NCBI GenBank assembly: GCA_036961205.1
Contig: JBALVI010000013.1
Coordinates: forward strand, 8,756-72,755
Direction: 5' to 3'
Source of the DNA: CALJFL01 sp036961205
Lineage (GTDB): Bacteria; Pseudomonadota; Gammaproteobacteria; Pseudomonadales; Halieaceae
DNA: 64,000 nt
Part shown: in pieces, positions 8,600 to 16,805 of the stretch
How positions within the stretch are numbered: position 1 is the first letter of the stretch
Layout: each line of letters starts with the position of its first letter
Notes under the pieces: generated by a model
Database searches by the model: none
Told to the model about the DNA's origin: nothing
Seen by the model: only the letters and a program-made list of their open reading frames with translations
Made by a program: the position numbers and the translations under genes

Positions 8600-9334
8600 A
8601 TGTATTCCTGGACCACCATTCGTATTATTTGCGCCATCTTGCTGCTAATACCCGTGGTACACCTGACTTACCTGGTGTCCAAAGAGACCTTAGCAACAAT
8701 GGACTCATCGCCAGAGGCATGGGCAGATGAACTCGAGGCGTTCGGAGAAATTGACCGAGGTAATCACCTACCCGAGAACCCGCTAGTGGTTGTAGGCGGA
8801 CGCAGGGTCAAGCTCTGGAGCGGGCTGGAAGATACTCTCGACTCCCAAGAGGTGCTTATGCGAGGCCTCGGTGATGCGACGGTAGACGACATAGTGCACA
8901 ACTATGAGAGGCTCATAGGGTTCTACCGCCCGCAGTCGCTAGTATTTTTACCCAGCAATAGCGAGTTTCACCTCAGAGACAATAAAATGGCCGAGGACTT
9001 CGTGCGCGGCGTAAAAGAGCTCGCAGCACTGGATCAGGCCCACGGTGTCACCCAGCATATATACCTGATTTCGCCGTTGAAAACGCCACTGTTCAAAGCT
9101 GATTACGCTAAAATGGACGAAATATCCGAGAACCTGGCCGGTTGGGCCACGCAGCAGCCGGGAATCTCCTATCTCGATGCCAATGCACTGCTGGGTACAA
9201 ACCCCGGACAGCCCAACCCCCGCTACTTTCGCAATGATGGTGTCAATTTGAATAACGAGGGATACGTGCGACTTTCGCTACTACTTAAGTCCGCTATGGA
9301 TGCCACAATCCCTAACGACCCCAATAACATCTGA
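8600..9334 (+). CDS. Membrane-anchored SGNH-hydrolase-like protein lacking catalytic residues
   Basis: Protein of 244 residues with an N-terminal hydrophobic helix (about 5-25), likely a signal anchor, and an extracytoplasmic domain with the layout of SGNH/GDSL esterases. The block I position, normally GxS followed by RLW, reads GGRRVKLW with no serine. Block II RGLGDAT is normal. Block V, normally DxxH, reads DGVNLNNEGY, so the catalytic histidine is asparagine. It is therefore probably not a hydrolase and may bind a ligand. ATG 8600 is chosen, with GGGG about nine bases upstream; an upstream reading from 8546 would place the helix internally. dxs follows 48 bp downstream. Confidence 0.6.
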   Translation: MYSWTTIRIICAILLLIPVVHLTYLVSKETLATMDSSPEAWADELEAFGEIDRGNHLPENPLVVVGGRRVKLWSGLEDTLDSQEVLMRGLGDATVDDIVHNYERLIGFYRPQSLVFLPSNSEFHLRDNKMAEDFVRGVKELAALDQAHGVTQHIYLISPLKTPLFKADYAKMDEISENLAGWATQQPGISYLDANALLGTNPGQPNPRYFRNDGVNLNNEGYVRLSLLLKSAMDATIPNDPNNI

Positions 9335-9382
9335 GCATAATCCCACAACACATCTGTGCGTGAATAGGCTAGAATTGCGCCA

Positions 9383-11344
9383 ATGTTATCGGAGATTCCA
9401 ACACTGAGGCCAACTACACCGCTGCTCGACGCGGTGGACCACCGTATGGCCACCTTACGTGACCTGTCAAAAGATCAGCTGCTGACCCTGTGTGACGAAC
9501 TGAGGGCCTTTCTGCTCTATAGTGTCGGTCAAACCGGCGGCCATTTTGGCGCTGGCATGGGAGTGGTTGAGCTCACTGTGGCATTGCACCATATCTACAA
9601 CACCCCATTTGACCGCATTGTCTGGGATGTGGGCCATCAAACCTATCCCCACAAAATTCTCACCGGCCGCATGAACGAGATGCATACCATGCGTCAGGCC
9701 GGCGGACTGTCCGGATTCCCCAAGCGCAGTGAAAGTGAATTCGACACCTTTGGCGTTGGCCATTCCTCTACCAGTATTTCGGCGGCTATGGGCATGGCGC
9801 TCGCTGCGCGACAGCAGGGTGTCGATCGTAAGGTCATCGCGGTTATTGGCGACGGAGCAATGACCGGTGGCATGGCTTTCGAGGCATTGGCCCACGCCGG
9901 GCACGAGCGACCCAACATGCTGGTGATTTTAAATGACAACCAGATGTCGATCGGCCACAACAAAGGTGGACTGGCCACCTACTTCGCCAAAATCTGGGCG
10001 AGTAAAACCTACATCGCCATGCGCGAAGGCTCCAAGCGTGTGCTGGAAAAGATGAAGCCTGCCTGGGAGTTAGCCAAGCGTACCGAAGAGCATATGAAGG
10101 GGATGGTGGCGCCGGGTACCCTTTTTGAGGAGCTGGGCTTTAACTATATAGGCCCTCTCGATGGGCATGACCTGCCTGGACTGATCAATACACTGCAGAA
10201 TATGAAGGATCTTGAAGGACCTCAATTGCTGCATATCCGCACAATGAAGGGTAAGGGGTTTGCGCCTGCAGAAGCAGACCCTGTTGGCTACCATGCAATG
10301 AACAAGATTGAAGCCAAGCCAGCCGAGGAAGATCCTGGCGGCCCCACCTCAGCGCCTATTCCCGCCAAACCTAAGTCACCACCGAAATACCAAGATGTAT
10401 TCGGGCAGTGGATCTGTGACATGGCCGAGCAGGATGAGCGACTGGTGGGTATTACACCAGCGATGTGTGAAGGCTCTGGTATGGTGGAGTTCGCCCGCCG
10501 ATTTCCCGAGCGGTATTACGATGTTGCCATCGCGGAGCAGCACGCGCTGACTCTAGCAGCAGGATTAGCCTGCGAAGGACTAAAGCCTGTTGTTGCGATC
10601 TATTCTACTTTTTTACAGCGCGGCTATGATCAATTAATACATGACATTGCACTGCAGAATCTGGACGTGACGTTTGCGATTGATCGAGCCGGACTCGTAG
10701 GCCAGGACGGGCCGACACATCATGGGGCCTTTGATCTGAGTTATATGCGCTGTATACCGAATATGGTGATTGGAGCGCCGTCTGATGAGAATGAGTGTCG
10801 GCAGATGTTGTATACGGCTTATCAGTATAACGGACCCGCTGCGATCCGTTATCCGAGGGGCGAGGGTGCCGGGCTCAGTATAGAAAACAAAATGCAAGAT
10901 GTGCAGGTCGGACAGGCCGCTCATGTTAGAGAAGGCCAGGAAGTAGCAATCCTCAATTTTGGAGCATTGCTGCCATCTGTGGTGGAGGCCGCCGGAAAGC
11001 TTAACGCCACTGTCGTCGATATGCGATGGATCAAACCGTTGGACAACGCTGCCTTACTAACAGCAGCAAATAGTCACGGCTTTATCGTTACGATCGAAGA
11101 CAACGTGACCAACGGTGGTGCCGGCTCGGCCGTCAATGAGCGACTCTCCTCGTTAGGCGTTTCATGTCCCATTCTCAATCTAGGCTTGCCCGATAAGTTT
11201 GTAGATCACGGTAGCCAGGGCTATCTGCTGGAGGAATCGGGTCTGGACGCGAGAAGTATCTCCATCCAAATACAGTCGTGGCAAGCGCAGCACAAGGATC
11301 TTTCAGCGGTTCCGCAACCCAGCGCAATTCCAATAACGTCATGA
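9383..11344 (+). CDS. dxs: 1-deoxy-D-xylulose-5-phosphate synthase
   Basis: Thiamine-diphosphate enzyme that condenses pyruvate and glyceraldehyde 3-phosphate, the first step of the MEP isoprenoid pathway; its product also feeds thiamine and pyridoxal synthesis. Seen: the N-terminal GHQTYPHKILTGR motif, the TPP-binding GDGAMTGGMAFEA followed by LNDNQMSI, the transketolase-type central domain with the proton-relay region AEQHALTLAAGLA, and the C-terminal domain. At 653 residues it is slightly longer than E. coli Dxs (620), owing to a proline-rich linker around residue 310-330. dxs usually follows ispA directly in Gammaproteobacteria; here ispA lies 26.6 kb downstream on the same strand. Confidence 0.97.
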   Translation: MLSEIPTLRPTTPLLDAVDHRMATLRDLSKDQLLTLCDELRAFLLYSVGQTGGHFGAGMGVVELTVALHHIYNTPFDRIVWDVGHQTYPHKILTGRMNEMHTMRQAGGLSGFPKRSESEFDTFGVGHSSTSISAAMGMALAARQQGVDRKVIAVIGDGAMTGGMAFEALAHAGHERPNMLVILNDNQMSIGHNKGGLATYFAKIWASKTYIAMREGSKRVLEKMKPAWELAKRTEEHMKGMVAPGTLFEELGFNYIGPLDGHDLPGLINTLQNMKDLEGPQLLHIRTMKGKGFAPAEADPVGYHAMNKIEAKPAEEDPGGPTSAPIPAKPKSPPKYQDVFGQWICDMAEQDERLVGITPAMCEGSGMVEFARRFPERYYDVAIAEQHALTLAAGLACEGLKPVVAIYSTFLQRGYDQLIHDIALQNLDVTFAIDRAGLVGQDGPTHHGAFDLSYMRCIPNMVIGAPSDENECRQMLYTAYQYNGPAAIRYPRGEGAGLSIENKMQDVQVGQAAHVREGQEVAILNFGALLPSVVEAAGKLNATVVDMRWIKPLDNAALLTAANSHGFIVTIEDNVTNGGAGSAVNERLSSLGVSCPILNLGLPDKFVDHGSQGYLLEESGLDARSISIQIQSWQAQHKDLSAVPQPSAIPITS

Positions 11345-11658
11345 ATTTGCTGTATGTGGCGACCTCCTAGCCGCATGATGACAAGGGCTGGAAGGGCGTA
11401 TTTATACGAAAACTTGACGCTGCATTAACCCAGAGAAATGAAATTTTTCTCTCAATGTGGACCCCGCCAGGTCCGATTCCCGCGGGAGCCGCGAGCAAGT
11501 CGGAGCTACAGTGGCTAGGAAAACTCATGGATGATGGAGGTATTGCCCATGTCATGCGGACGCGCACTTTCTCCAGTGTCATAAGTCCTTTGAAACTTCT
11601 TTATCTACTCAGCCTTCTGTACAGACGAACCAATGACATCGATGTATATCATCGGTAA
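11341..11658 (+). pseudogene. 5' fragment of a family-4 glycosyltransferase gene, disrupted
   Basis: The reading frame from ATG 11341 encodes about 105 residues resembling the N-terminus of the glycosyltransferase at 62673-63770. In both proteins a short hydrophobic start is followed by ATSYP-like, GWKGVFIRKL-like and W-x-P-x-GP segments, and later LYRR and D-[VI]-[YF]-H. Here codon 10 is TAG (11368-11370) where the homologue has TAC (Tyr). The frame stops at 11658, where IS-like sequence begins. The start overlaps the dxs stop (ATGA), so it was once cotranscribed with dxs. About 260 C-terminal residues are gone. Confidence 0.75.
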
Positions 11659-11774
11659 TCCCCCCGAAAAATAACTGAGGTTGAAGGTGGGATTTTCTCG
11701 TAACCTATACGCAGGAGATCCACATGAAAAAATCACGATATTCAGACAGCCAAATCATGGCCATGCTCAAGCAG
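11656..11774 (+). mobile_element. Left-end fragment of an IS3-family insertion sequence (orfA start only)
   Basis: A 119-bp remnant. It opens with a C-run typical of IS left ends (11656-11665, TAATCCCCCC). It then has a good ribosome site (AGGAG, about 11713) and ATG 11724, followed by 17 codons for MKKSRYSDSQIMAMLKQ, the characteristic N-terminus of IS3-family OrfA. Everything after that codon, including the DDE transposase and the right end, is missing. The sequence joins directly to the tail of a second glycosyltransferase gene. An IS-promoted deletion is the simplest reading. Confidence 0.7.
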
Positions 11775-11923
11775 CAATTGAAAATCGGAAGTTGCTGTTT
11801 GCTGAGAGGAGATTTCTACAATCTAAACGCTCCGCTTCACTAAGACAGTATTTGACATGCTTTACCTTAAAACCTAGGAAGCTGTCTATGCTATTGCGTT
11901 ATGGAATTCCTGCAATTGACTAA
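11775..11923 (+). pseudogene. 3' fragment of a family-2 glycosyltransferase gene
   Basis: The last 45 or so codons before the TAA-type stop at 11923 encode a tail matching the C-terminus of the glycosyltransferase at 61651-62676: a basic LLxAER segment, then L-x-x-F, then K-L-x-MLL-[RK]-YG-[IL]-P-x-[IV]-D-stop. No start or catalytic domain remains. Order and orientation (family-4 start, then family-2 end) equal those of the intact pair at 61.6-63.8 kb. This is therefore the stump of a paralogous two-gene operon. Confidence 0.7.
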
Positions 11924-11945
11924 CCCCGTAACTTGTAGATCGGCC

Positions 11946-13220
11946 TTAAACAACCCCATTTTCCAGCAACCCAATAACCATGCTCTCCAGATTTCGCGCC
12001 AGAACAACTTTGCTATACTCTAATGGCGCGGGAGTTTCAGGCATCGAACCATCAACTATATTCCTCCAATCGATTTTCGGAACCTCCGCGTCGGCAAGAT
12101 CATCTAAAAGATAATGATAAACTCCTATCCTGCCAGCAATAATTCGCTGCGCTTCATTATGAACGCGCGAAACATGAATAATTTTTTTCGACAACGCCAA
12201 GTAGTCATATATCTTCCCGGTTGCAACACTAGATCGGGAACCTGTTAACAACAACAATCCATCAACACGGCGCATAAGCTCGATAGCTGCTATCCGAGAA
12301 CGACTCTTCAAAACTGAGACAGACACTTTCAACTCCGAGAGAATCGTAATCTCGACGGGGGTAAGCTTTCCCATAAATACAAAATGAATCTTAGATTGGA
12401 CAATTTCGTCCATATTTTCTAAACATCTGGCGAAACGCCGCAGCGTTTCCAAACTCGTTGGATCGCTTACTGAGATCTGTCCAAAATGCCCTATAACAAA
12501 CTTTCCCGAGAACGCAGCCCGACCAAAATATTTTGATGAAACTCTGCCGAAATAAGAATCAGGCTTGTCGAAATCACTAGGATCATAGCCATTCGGAAGA
12601 TACCGTACACGATCGGAGATATATCGTTGCTTCAGGTAATCTACTATCGGAACAGTAACTGCGGTTAAACACACTGCGTTTAAACACAGTCTTTTCTCCA
12701 AGGCCGCTTTAGCCCAGATTGCTGCGCGCGACTGAGCTCCGATGGGCTCGAAGCCCAATCCATCCCGAAAATCCTGAATTAAAGGTATATCGTGCCGATA
12801 CGCAACGCTACTGGCTGCGGCCAAGGCATCTAAGGGACAGAATGTTCCAATAACGACACAGGTACGTCCTTCGGATTTCTCCGCCCTAATCAGCCCATCA
12901 CAAACATTCGTTGCATTCAAAGCCCAGCTATTACGAATGTACCTCCCAAACCGGAATGGAAATTTTCTCCAATAAGATGCTAGCAGCACATACATCAAAT
13001 ATCTATATCCAGAAGATCTACTAAAGACCTCCCCTTCAACCTCAACTTCAAAAACTCGATCGAGCTTTACCAGGGACTCAGTAGATACCGGTTTTCGAGT
13101 AATGACAAAGATCCGAAACTTATCTCTATCCAGATATTTGACCAAACCCCGAAATCGTAAGGATGCAACATTTCCTGACGAATGGTGTGAAGCCAATATG
13201 AATAATGAGCACTTCATCAC
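11946..13220 (-). CDS. Glycosyltransferase, GT4-like (GT-B fold)
   Basis: Cytoplasmic glycosyltransferase of 424 residues, last gene of the minus-strand polysaccharide cluster. The N-terminal half starts with a Rossmann-like strand and LASHHSSGNVASLR, resembling the acceptor-binding side of GT4 enzymes. A DFRDGL segment and a YLPNGYD motif lie near the middle, where GT-B enzymes change domains. The C-terminal half has FVIGHFGQIS, MGKLTP and VATGKIYDYLA, the usual nucleotide-sugar-binding arrangement ending with the GK-x-YDYLA helix. Donor and acceptor cannot be predicted. It is convergent with the glycosyltransferase scar and separated by 48 bp from the next cluster gene. Confidence 0.75.
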   Translation of the reverse strand: MMKCSLFILASHHSSGNVASLRFRGLVKYLDRDKFRIFVITRKPVSTESLVKLDRVFEVEVEGEVFSRSSGYRYLMYVLLASYWRKFPFRFGRYIRNSWALNATNVCDGLIRAEKSEGRTCVVIGTFCPLDALAAASSVAYRHDIPLIQDFRDGLGFEPIGAQSRAAIWAKAALEKRLCLNAVCLTAVTVPIVDYLKQRYISDRVRYLPNGYDPSDFDKPDSYFGRVSSKYFGRAAFSGKFVIGHFGQISVSDPTSLETLRRFARCLENMDEIVQSKIHFVFMGKLTPVEITILSELKVSVSVLKSRSRIAAIELMRRVDGLLLLTGSRSSVATGKIYDYLALSKKIIHVSRVHNEAQRIIAGRIGVYHYLLDDLADAEVPKIDWRNIVDGSMPETPAPLEYSKVVLARNLESMVIGLLENGVV

Positions 13221-13268
13221 CAGATAATAAAATAATATTTCAAGTAAGGTCCATCCTATTTCAATCCT

Positions 13269-14450
13269 CTAGTTCAACATTTTTTCTATTATGGACACAA
13301 TTTTTCTACCTTCATTTTCAAAGCACAATTCCTTTGCTGCCGCATCACTTCCTCGCTTAGCGCTCAATATAGCCTCGCGATCGAGAGCACTTAATGTAGA
13401 CACCATCGAATGTAAGGTGAATGTCTTCGCCACAAAACCACAATCATAAGCGGAAACTAGCTCGCTCATATTTGGCGATGGTCCAATGGCTATCGCCAAC
13501 CGAGCTTGAACAAACTCGAAAAGCTTATTAGGCAAATTGTACGTTACATTGAAACCGTTAGGCTCAAGATAGTAGAGACCAACATCATAACCATTAAGCA
13601 TAGGAACTATGTCTGATAGTTTTACAGGAGCAAGAATCCTTACACGAGAACAACCATCCGCGCACCGCTTCAAATATTGTATTTGTTTCTTGGAACCTAC
13701 AAGATATAGGTCTAATGTATATTCTCTACCCAGCCTTCGCGTGATCTCAATCATATTCTCGAGACCACGGTTCCGATTGGCATTTCCATGATGAACCATA
13801 CGAATCAAACCGTCTCTCTGCGTCCTGATCGGAAGATCATGAAAGATTGGAGCACTAAAGATCACTTCCATCTCAACGTTATATTCCTCCTGATACGCCT
13901 GAGCAAGGCCGGGTGAGACGGTAAGTAGGCTATCGCATCGATGCAAGTAAGATTCGCACAAATATTCCGCCAGTGGACGCTCCAGTACTCGAAAAAGAAA
14001 GCTTTCTTCATTCTGCAACGGATAGTACTCTCTCGCGTCAAAAATTATCCTAGCATTCTTCCTGATCCGAAAAGCAAGCGGAAGTAGCTTTAGATCCTCG
14101 ACGAATACAATGTCATACGAGTAAGCGAGTAGGGTGACCTCAGCACCCACTAGCCCATGTCTACGATAAATAAATCCTCTGATATACTTTTTTGTAGCGG
14201 GGAATTTCAAACACATCCCAACTAGCAACGAATTTGCAAGATGCTTAATACGACTCAATAAAGTATATACTGGTGTTTTTATTGGAACATATCGAAGATA
14301 ATTTAATTTTTCCTTTGAGGGGTACCCTAATAGGTCGACGCTAAAGCCGATACCATTTAGTAATTCGAAAAGCCTGTAAGGGCGAGGGCTCGTTGATGGG
14401 TCTGCCAAACACATCACTAGCGCACGAGCGCTATTTTTATCAGCCGTCAC
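13269..14450 (-). CDS. Glycosyltransferase, GT4-like
   Basis: Glycosyltransferase of 393 residues with a GT-B layout. The N-terminal half holds the CLADPSTSPRPYRLFELL motif and IIFDAREYYPLQNEES, typical of one GT4 subgroup found in surface-polysaccharide loci. The linker LTVSPGLAQAY and the C-terminal half with VHHGNANRNRGLENMIE and YNLPNKLFEFVQARLA form the donor-sugar site. The final PNKLFEF helix carries the usual nucleotide-binding position. It is a close tandem paralogue of the truncated gene just upstream (14505-15242). The sugar transferred is unknown. Confidence 0.8.
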   Translation of the reverse strand: MTADKNSARALVMCLADPSTSPRPYRLFELLNGIGFSVDLLGYPSKEKLNYLRYVPIKTPVYTLLSRIKHLANSLLVGMCLKFPATKKYIRGFIYRRHGLVGAEVTLLAYSYDIVFVEDLKLLPLAFRIRKNARIIFDAREYYPLQNEESFLFRVLERPLAEYLCESYLHRCDSLLTVSPGLAQAYQEEYNVEMEVIFSAPIFHDLPIRTQRDGLIRMVHHGNANRNRGLENMIEITRRLGREYTLDLYLVGSKKQIQYLKRCADGCSRVRILAPVKLSDIVPMLNGYDVGLYYLEPNGFNVTYNLPNKLFEFVQARLAIAIGPSPNMSELVSAYDCGFVAKTFTLHSMVSTLSALDREAILSAKRGSDAAAKELCFENEGRKIVSIIEKMLN

Positions 14451-14504
14451 AGGATAATATTTTTTGGCGGCAACACTGATAATCGAATCTTGTATTTAAA
14501 ATTA

Positions 14505-15242
14505 TCAAAAATAACACTCTCCCAGCTTTCTCGTAATCTCAATCATATTGGTCAAGGCCCGGTTTGGGTTCGCAATACCGTGATGAACCATACGAACTAA
14601 CCCGGGCTCCGACGGCCGGACGGGAACCTCACAATAGCTAGGCGTACTCCGTATCACGTCCATTTGAACCCCAAACTGATCAGCATAAGCAACCGCAAGA
14701 CCCCGTGAAACCGTAATGGCACGATCGCACAATGGTAGATAGCAGCTACATAGCCTAGTCCTCATACGACCCTCCAGAGTACGAAAAAACCAGCTCTCTT
14801 CATTTTGGGCAGGGTAGTACTCACGCGCATCGAAAAGAATTACAGCATTCTTTCGAACTCGGTATGCAAGGGGAAGCAGCTGGAGGTCTTCAACAACAAT
14901 TAGCGAGTATTCGCGCGACGCCAGTGCCTTCCTATGGGCTAAGAGGCCATAGCGGCGACTTAGAATTTCTTCGAGCCACCAGTCCTCCTGAAAAAAATTA
15001 CTAAAGATAAGACCAAGTGCGGAGTTGAATACTCTGTAAATTTTCGATTTCAAACTCGAACCTGGCCGATTAAGCTCTAGTATTTTATTTACAGGGATAG
15101 TCCCGGATGGAGGGTAGCTCAGGGTATCAACGGCAAAACCCATCCTATCCAGGAGAGAAATTACTCGATTGGATCGAGGGTTTCCCGACGGATCGGCGAA
15201 GCACATCACGAGCCCAGTTTTTTTGTAAAAGTCAGGTTTCAT
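14505..15242 (-). pseudogene. C-terminally truncated tandem paralogue of the preceding GT4 gene
   Basis: 245 codons from ATG 15242 align end to end with the first two thirds of the 393-residue glycosyltransferase next to it: CFADPSGNPRSNRV, LFDAREYYPAQNEESW, VSRGLAVAY, MVHHGIANPNRALTNMIEITRKLG. Reading then stops within five residues, just where the paralogue begins its C-terminal domain. The donor-binding half is therefore missing and the product should be inactive, unless the N-domain alone has a role. The 3' part was probably lost by recombination within the tandem pair. A longer reading from 15353 adds sequence unlike the family and is rejected. Confidence 0.7.
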
Positions 15243-15371
15243 ATTTTCGCCAACTCTCGATATCTGGTCTTTATCAAAAACTACGACACGACCCGTCTTG
15301 ATAGGAAATTGGTAACACTGCAAATTCCATAGACACCGCAGCGAAATACACATTTCGCCAGCAGCGCCCTT

Positions 15372-16805
15372 TCATACTTTCAGCAAGCTTAGTAATCGGC
15401 GAATTTCACAAACTTTAACAAGCCTCAGCAGGACAATCAGAGCTGATACTACCGCTATCATCATCAGATTTAGGGACCAGCGAGCCAAATTTGAAAAATC
15501 TAACGTTATGATAGGGATCAAAATTGAGATCCCCGTCGAAGATATAAGCATCGCAATCAAGGGCCACCAGTTATGAGGCACAGGATAAAGTTTTTGGCTT
15601 GAAGCCATTTGCAACAAAAACACACAAAAATATGCTGCCAACGTGGCAATTGCAGCTCCCTGAACACCAAATTCAGGAATCATGGTCCAATTAAATCCCG
15701 CGTTGAGCATTGCTCCCGCCAGACTTATCCACATTATGGTGCTAACATTCTTTGCGATCGCATTTCCGGGAGCGAATATGTACATCCTAGAAAAAAGGAA
15801 TGCTAGAGCCAGATAAGCGACGACGTCGCCACCCCTATAATAGGCCGCTGTAGTAAGCATTACGAAAATGTCGTGGGCAAACAAGGACATCGTAACAAAA
15901 ACCAGAAAAGCAGCGCTAACGAAATATCTAAATATTTTAGCCAATTGTCGAGGCGTTTCGGGGTCTTCGTAACGCGAATATATTAACGGAGTTAAGGCAC
16001 CTTGAATTCCTACCATCAACAGACCAATCACACTCGCAAGGCGGAACCCCACACCGTAGACCCCAACATCTTCGAGTGTCATAAAGTGATTTATCATTAT
16101 GCGATCAACATAAGCACTTGCCCAAATAGCTATACCGGAAGGCACCAGCGGCAGGGAAAAACCGAGCATATTTTTTAGTTTCGTTAGTTCGAAATTCAAA
16201 CCCAACGATCGACGCACCAATATCAGTAGGTAGAAACATGAGACAAATGCCCCAGAGACCATACCAAGAAGCAATCCCTCCAAGCCCAAATCCAGGCCAT
16301 ACATAAAAACTATAGCCATAATTGCTGTTGTGGAAGAATGTGTAAAGCCACTAATTGCGAACTCCCGGCTACGCCGTTGCCAGCGTAGTAGATTCTGCAA
16401 AAAAGCAAGTATGCCATTTAGCGAGATATAAATAACTGAAATCTGGAATGAAACAACGTGGTTGATACTGCCCACTATTCTTGCGGCCAAGAACTCAGAA
16501 TACTCGAAGGCAACCACCGTAAAAGCGATATAGCAAAAAATTGTAAACAAAAATGCAGTAGAAGCATAAATTTCTCTGGCTTTAGGGCTTTCTTCATCAG
16601 CGTAAAATCTTGCCATCCCCTGAGAAATCTCCATCGCGAGTGCAATATTTACAAGCACCGCGAACATCAGAAGCAAGTCTAAAGAGCCATAATCTGCAGG
16701 CGCAAGCAAGCGCGTGTACAAAGGTAGCAGCAGCAAACTCAATACTCGGGACAAAGAGGAACCAACGGTGTAAATAAATGCATCTTTGAGGAGAAGCTTA
16801 ATCAC
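15372..16805 (-). CDS. Wzx-like polysaccharide flippase (MOP superfamily)
   Basis: Polytopic inner-membrane protein of 477 residues with 12-14 hydrophobic helices. The N-terminal AFIYTVGSSLSRVLSLLLLPLYTRLL pattern is typical of the polysaccharide-transport branch of the MOP superfamily. Such proteins flip undecaprenyl-linked repeat units from the cytoplasmic to the periplasmic leaflet before Wzy-type polymerisation. Its presence argues that the 11.9-27.4 kb genes build a Wzx/Wzy-dependent polymer. No Wzy polymerase candidate is visible in the window. It overlaps the upstream glycosyltransferase by 4 bp, so both lie in one transcript. Confidence 0.88.
   Translation of the reverse strand: MIKLLLKDAFIYTVGSSLSRVLSLLLLPLYTRLLAPADYGSLDLLLMFAVLVNIALAMEISQGMARFYADEESPKAREIYASTAFLFTIFCYIAFTVVAFEYSEFLAARIVGSINHVVSFQISVIYISLNGILAFLQNLLRWQRRSREFAISGFTHSSTTAIMAIVFMYGLDLGLEGLLLGMVSGAFVSCFYLLILVRRSLGLNFELTKLKNMLGFSLPLVPSGIAIWASAYVDRIMINHFMTLEDVGVYGVGFRLASVIGLLMVGIQGALTPLIYSRYEDPETPRQLAKIFRYFVSAAFLVFVTMSLFAHDIFVMLTTAAYYRGGDVVAYLALAFLFSRMYIFAPGNAIAKNVSTIMWISLAGAMLNAGFNWTMIPEFGVQGAAIATLAAYFCVFLLQMASSQKLYPVPHNWWPLIAMLISSTGISILIPIITLDFSNLARWSLNLMMIAVVSALIVLLRLVKVCEIRRLLSLLKV

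Noticed and set aside
11681..11923. 80-codon open frame as a small gene
   Set aside because: It runs across the IS3 fragment in the wrong frame and then joins the GT2 tail, so it is a junction artefact.
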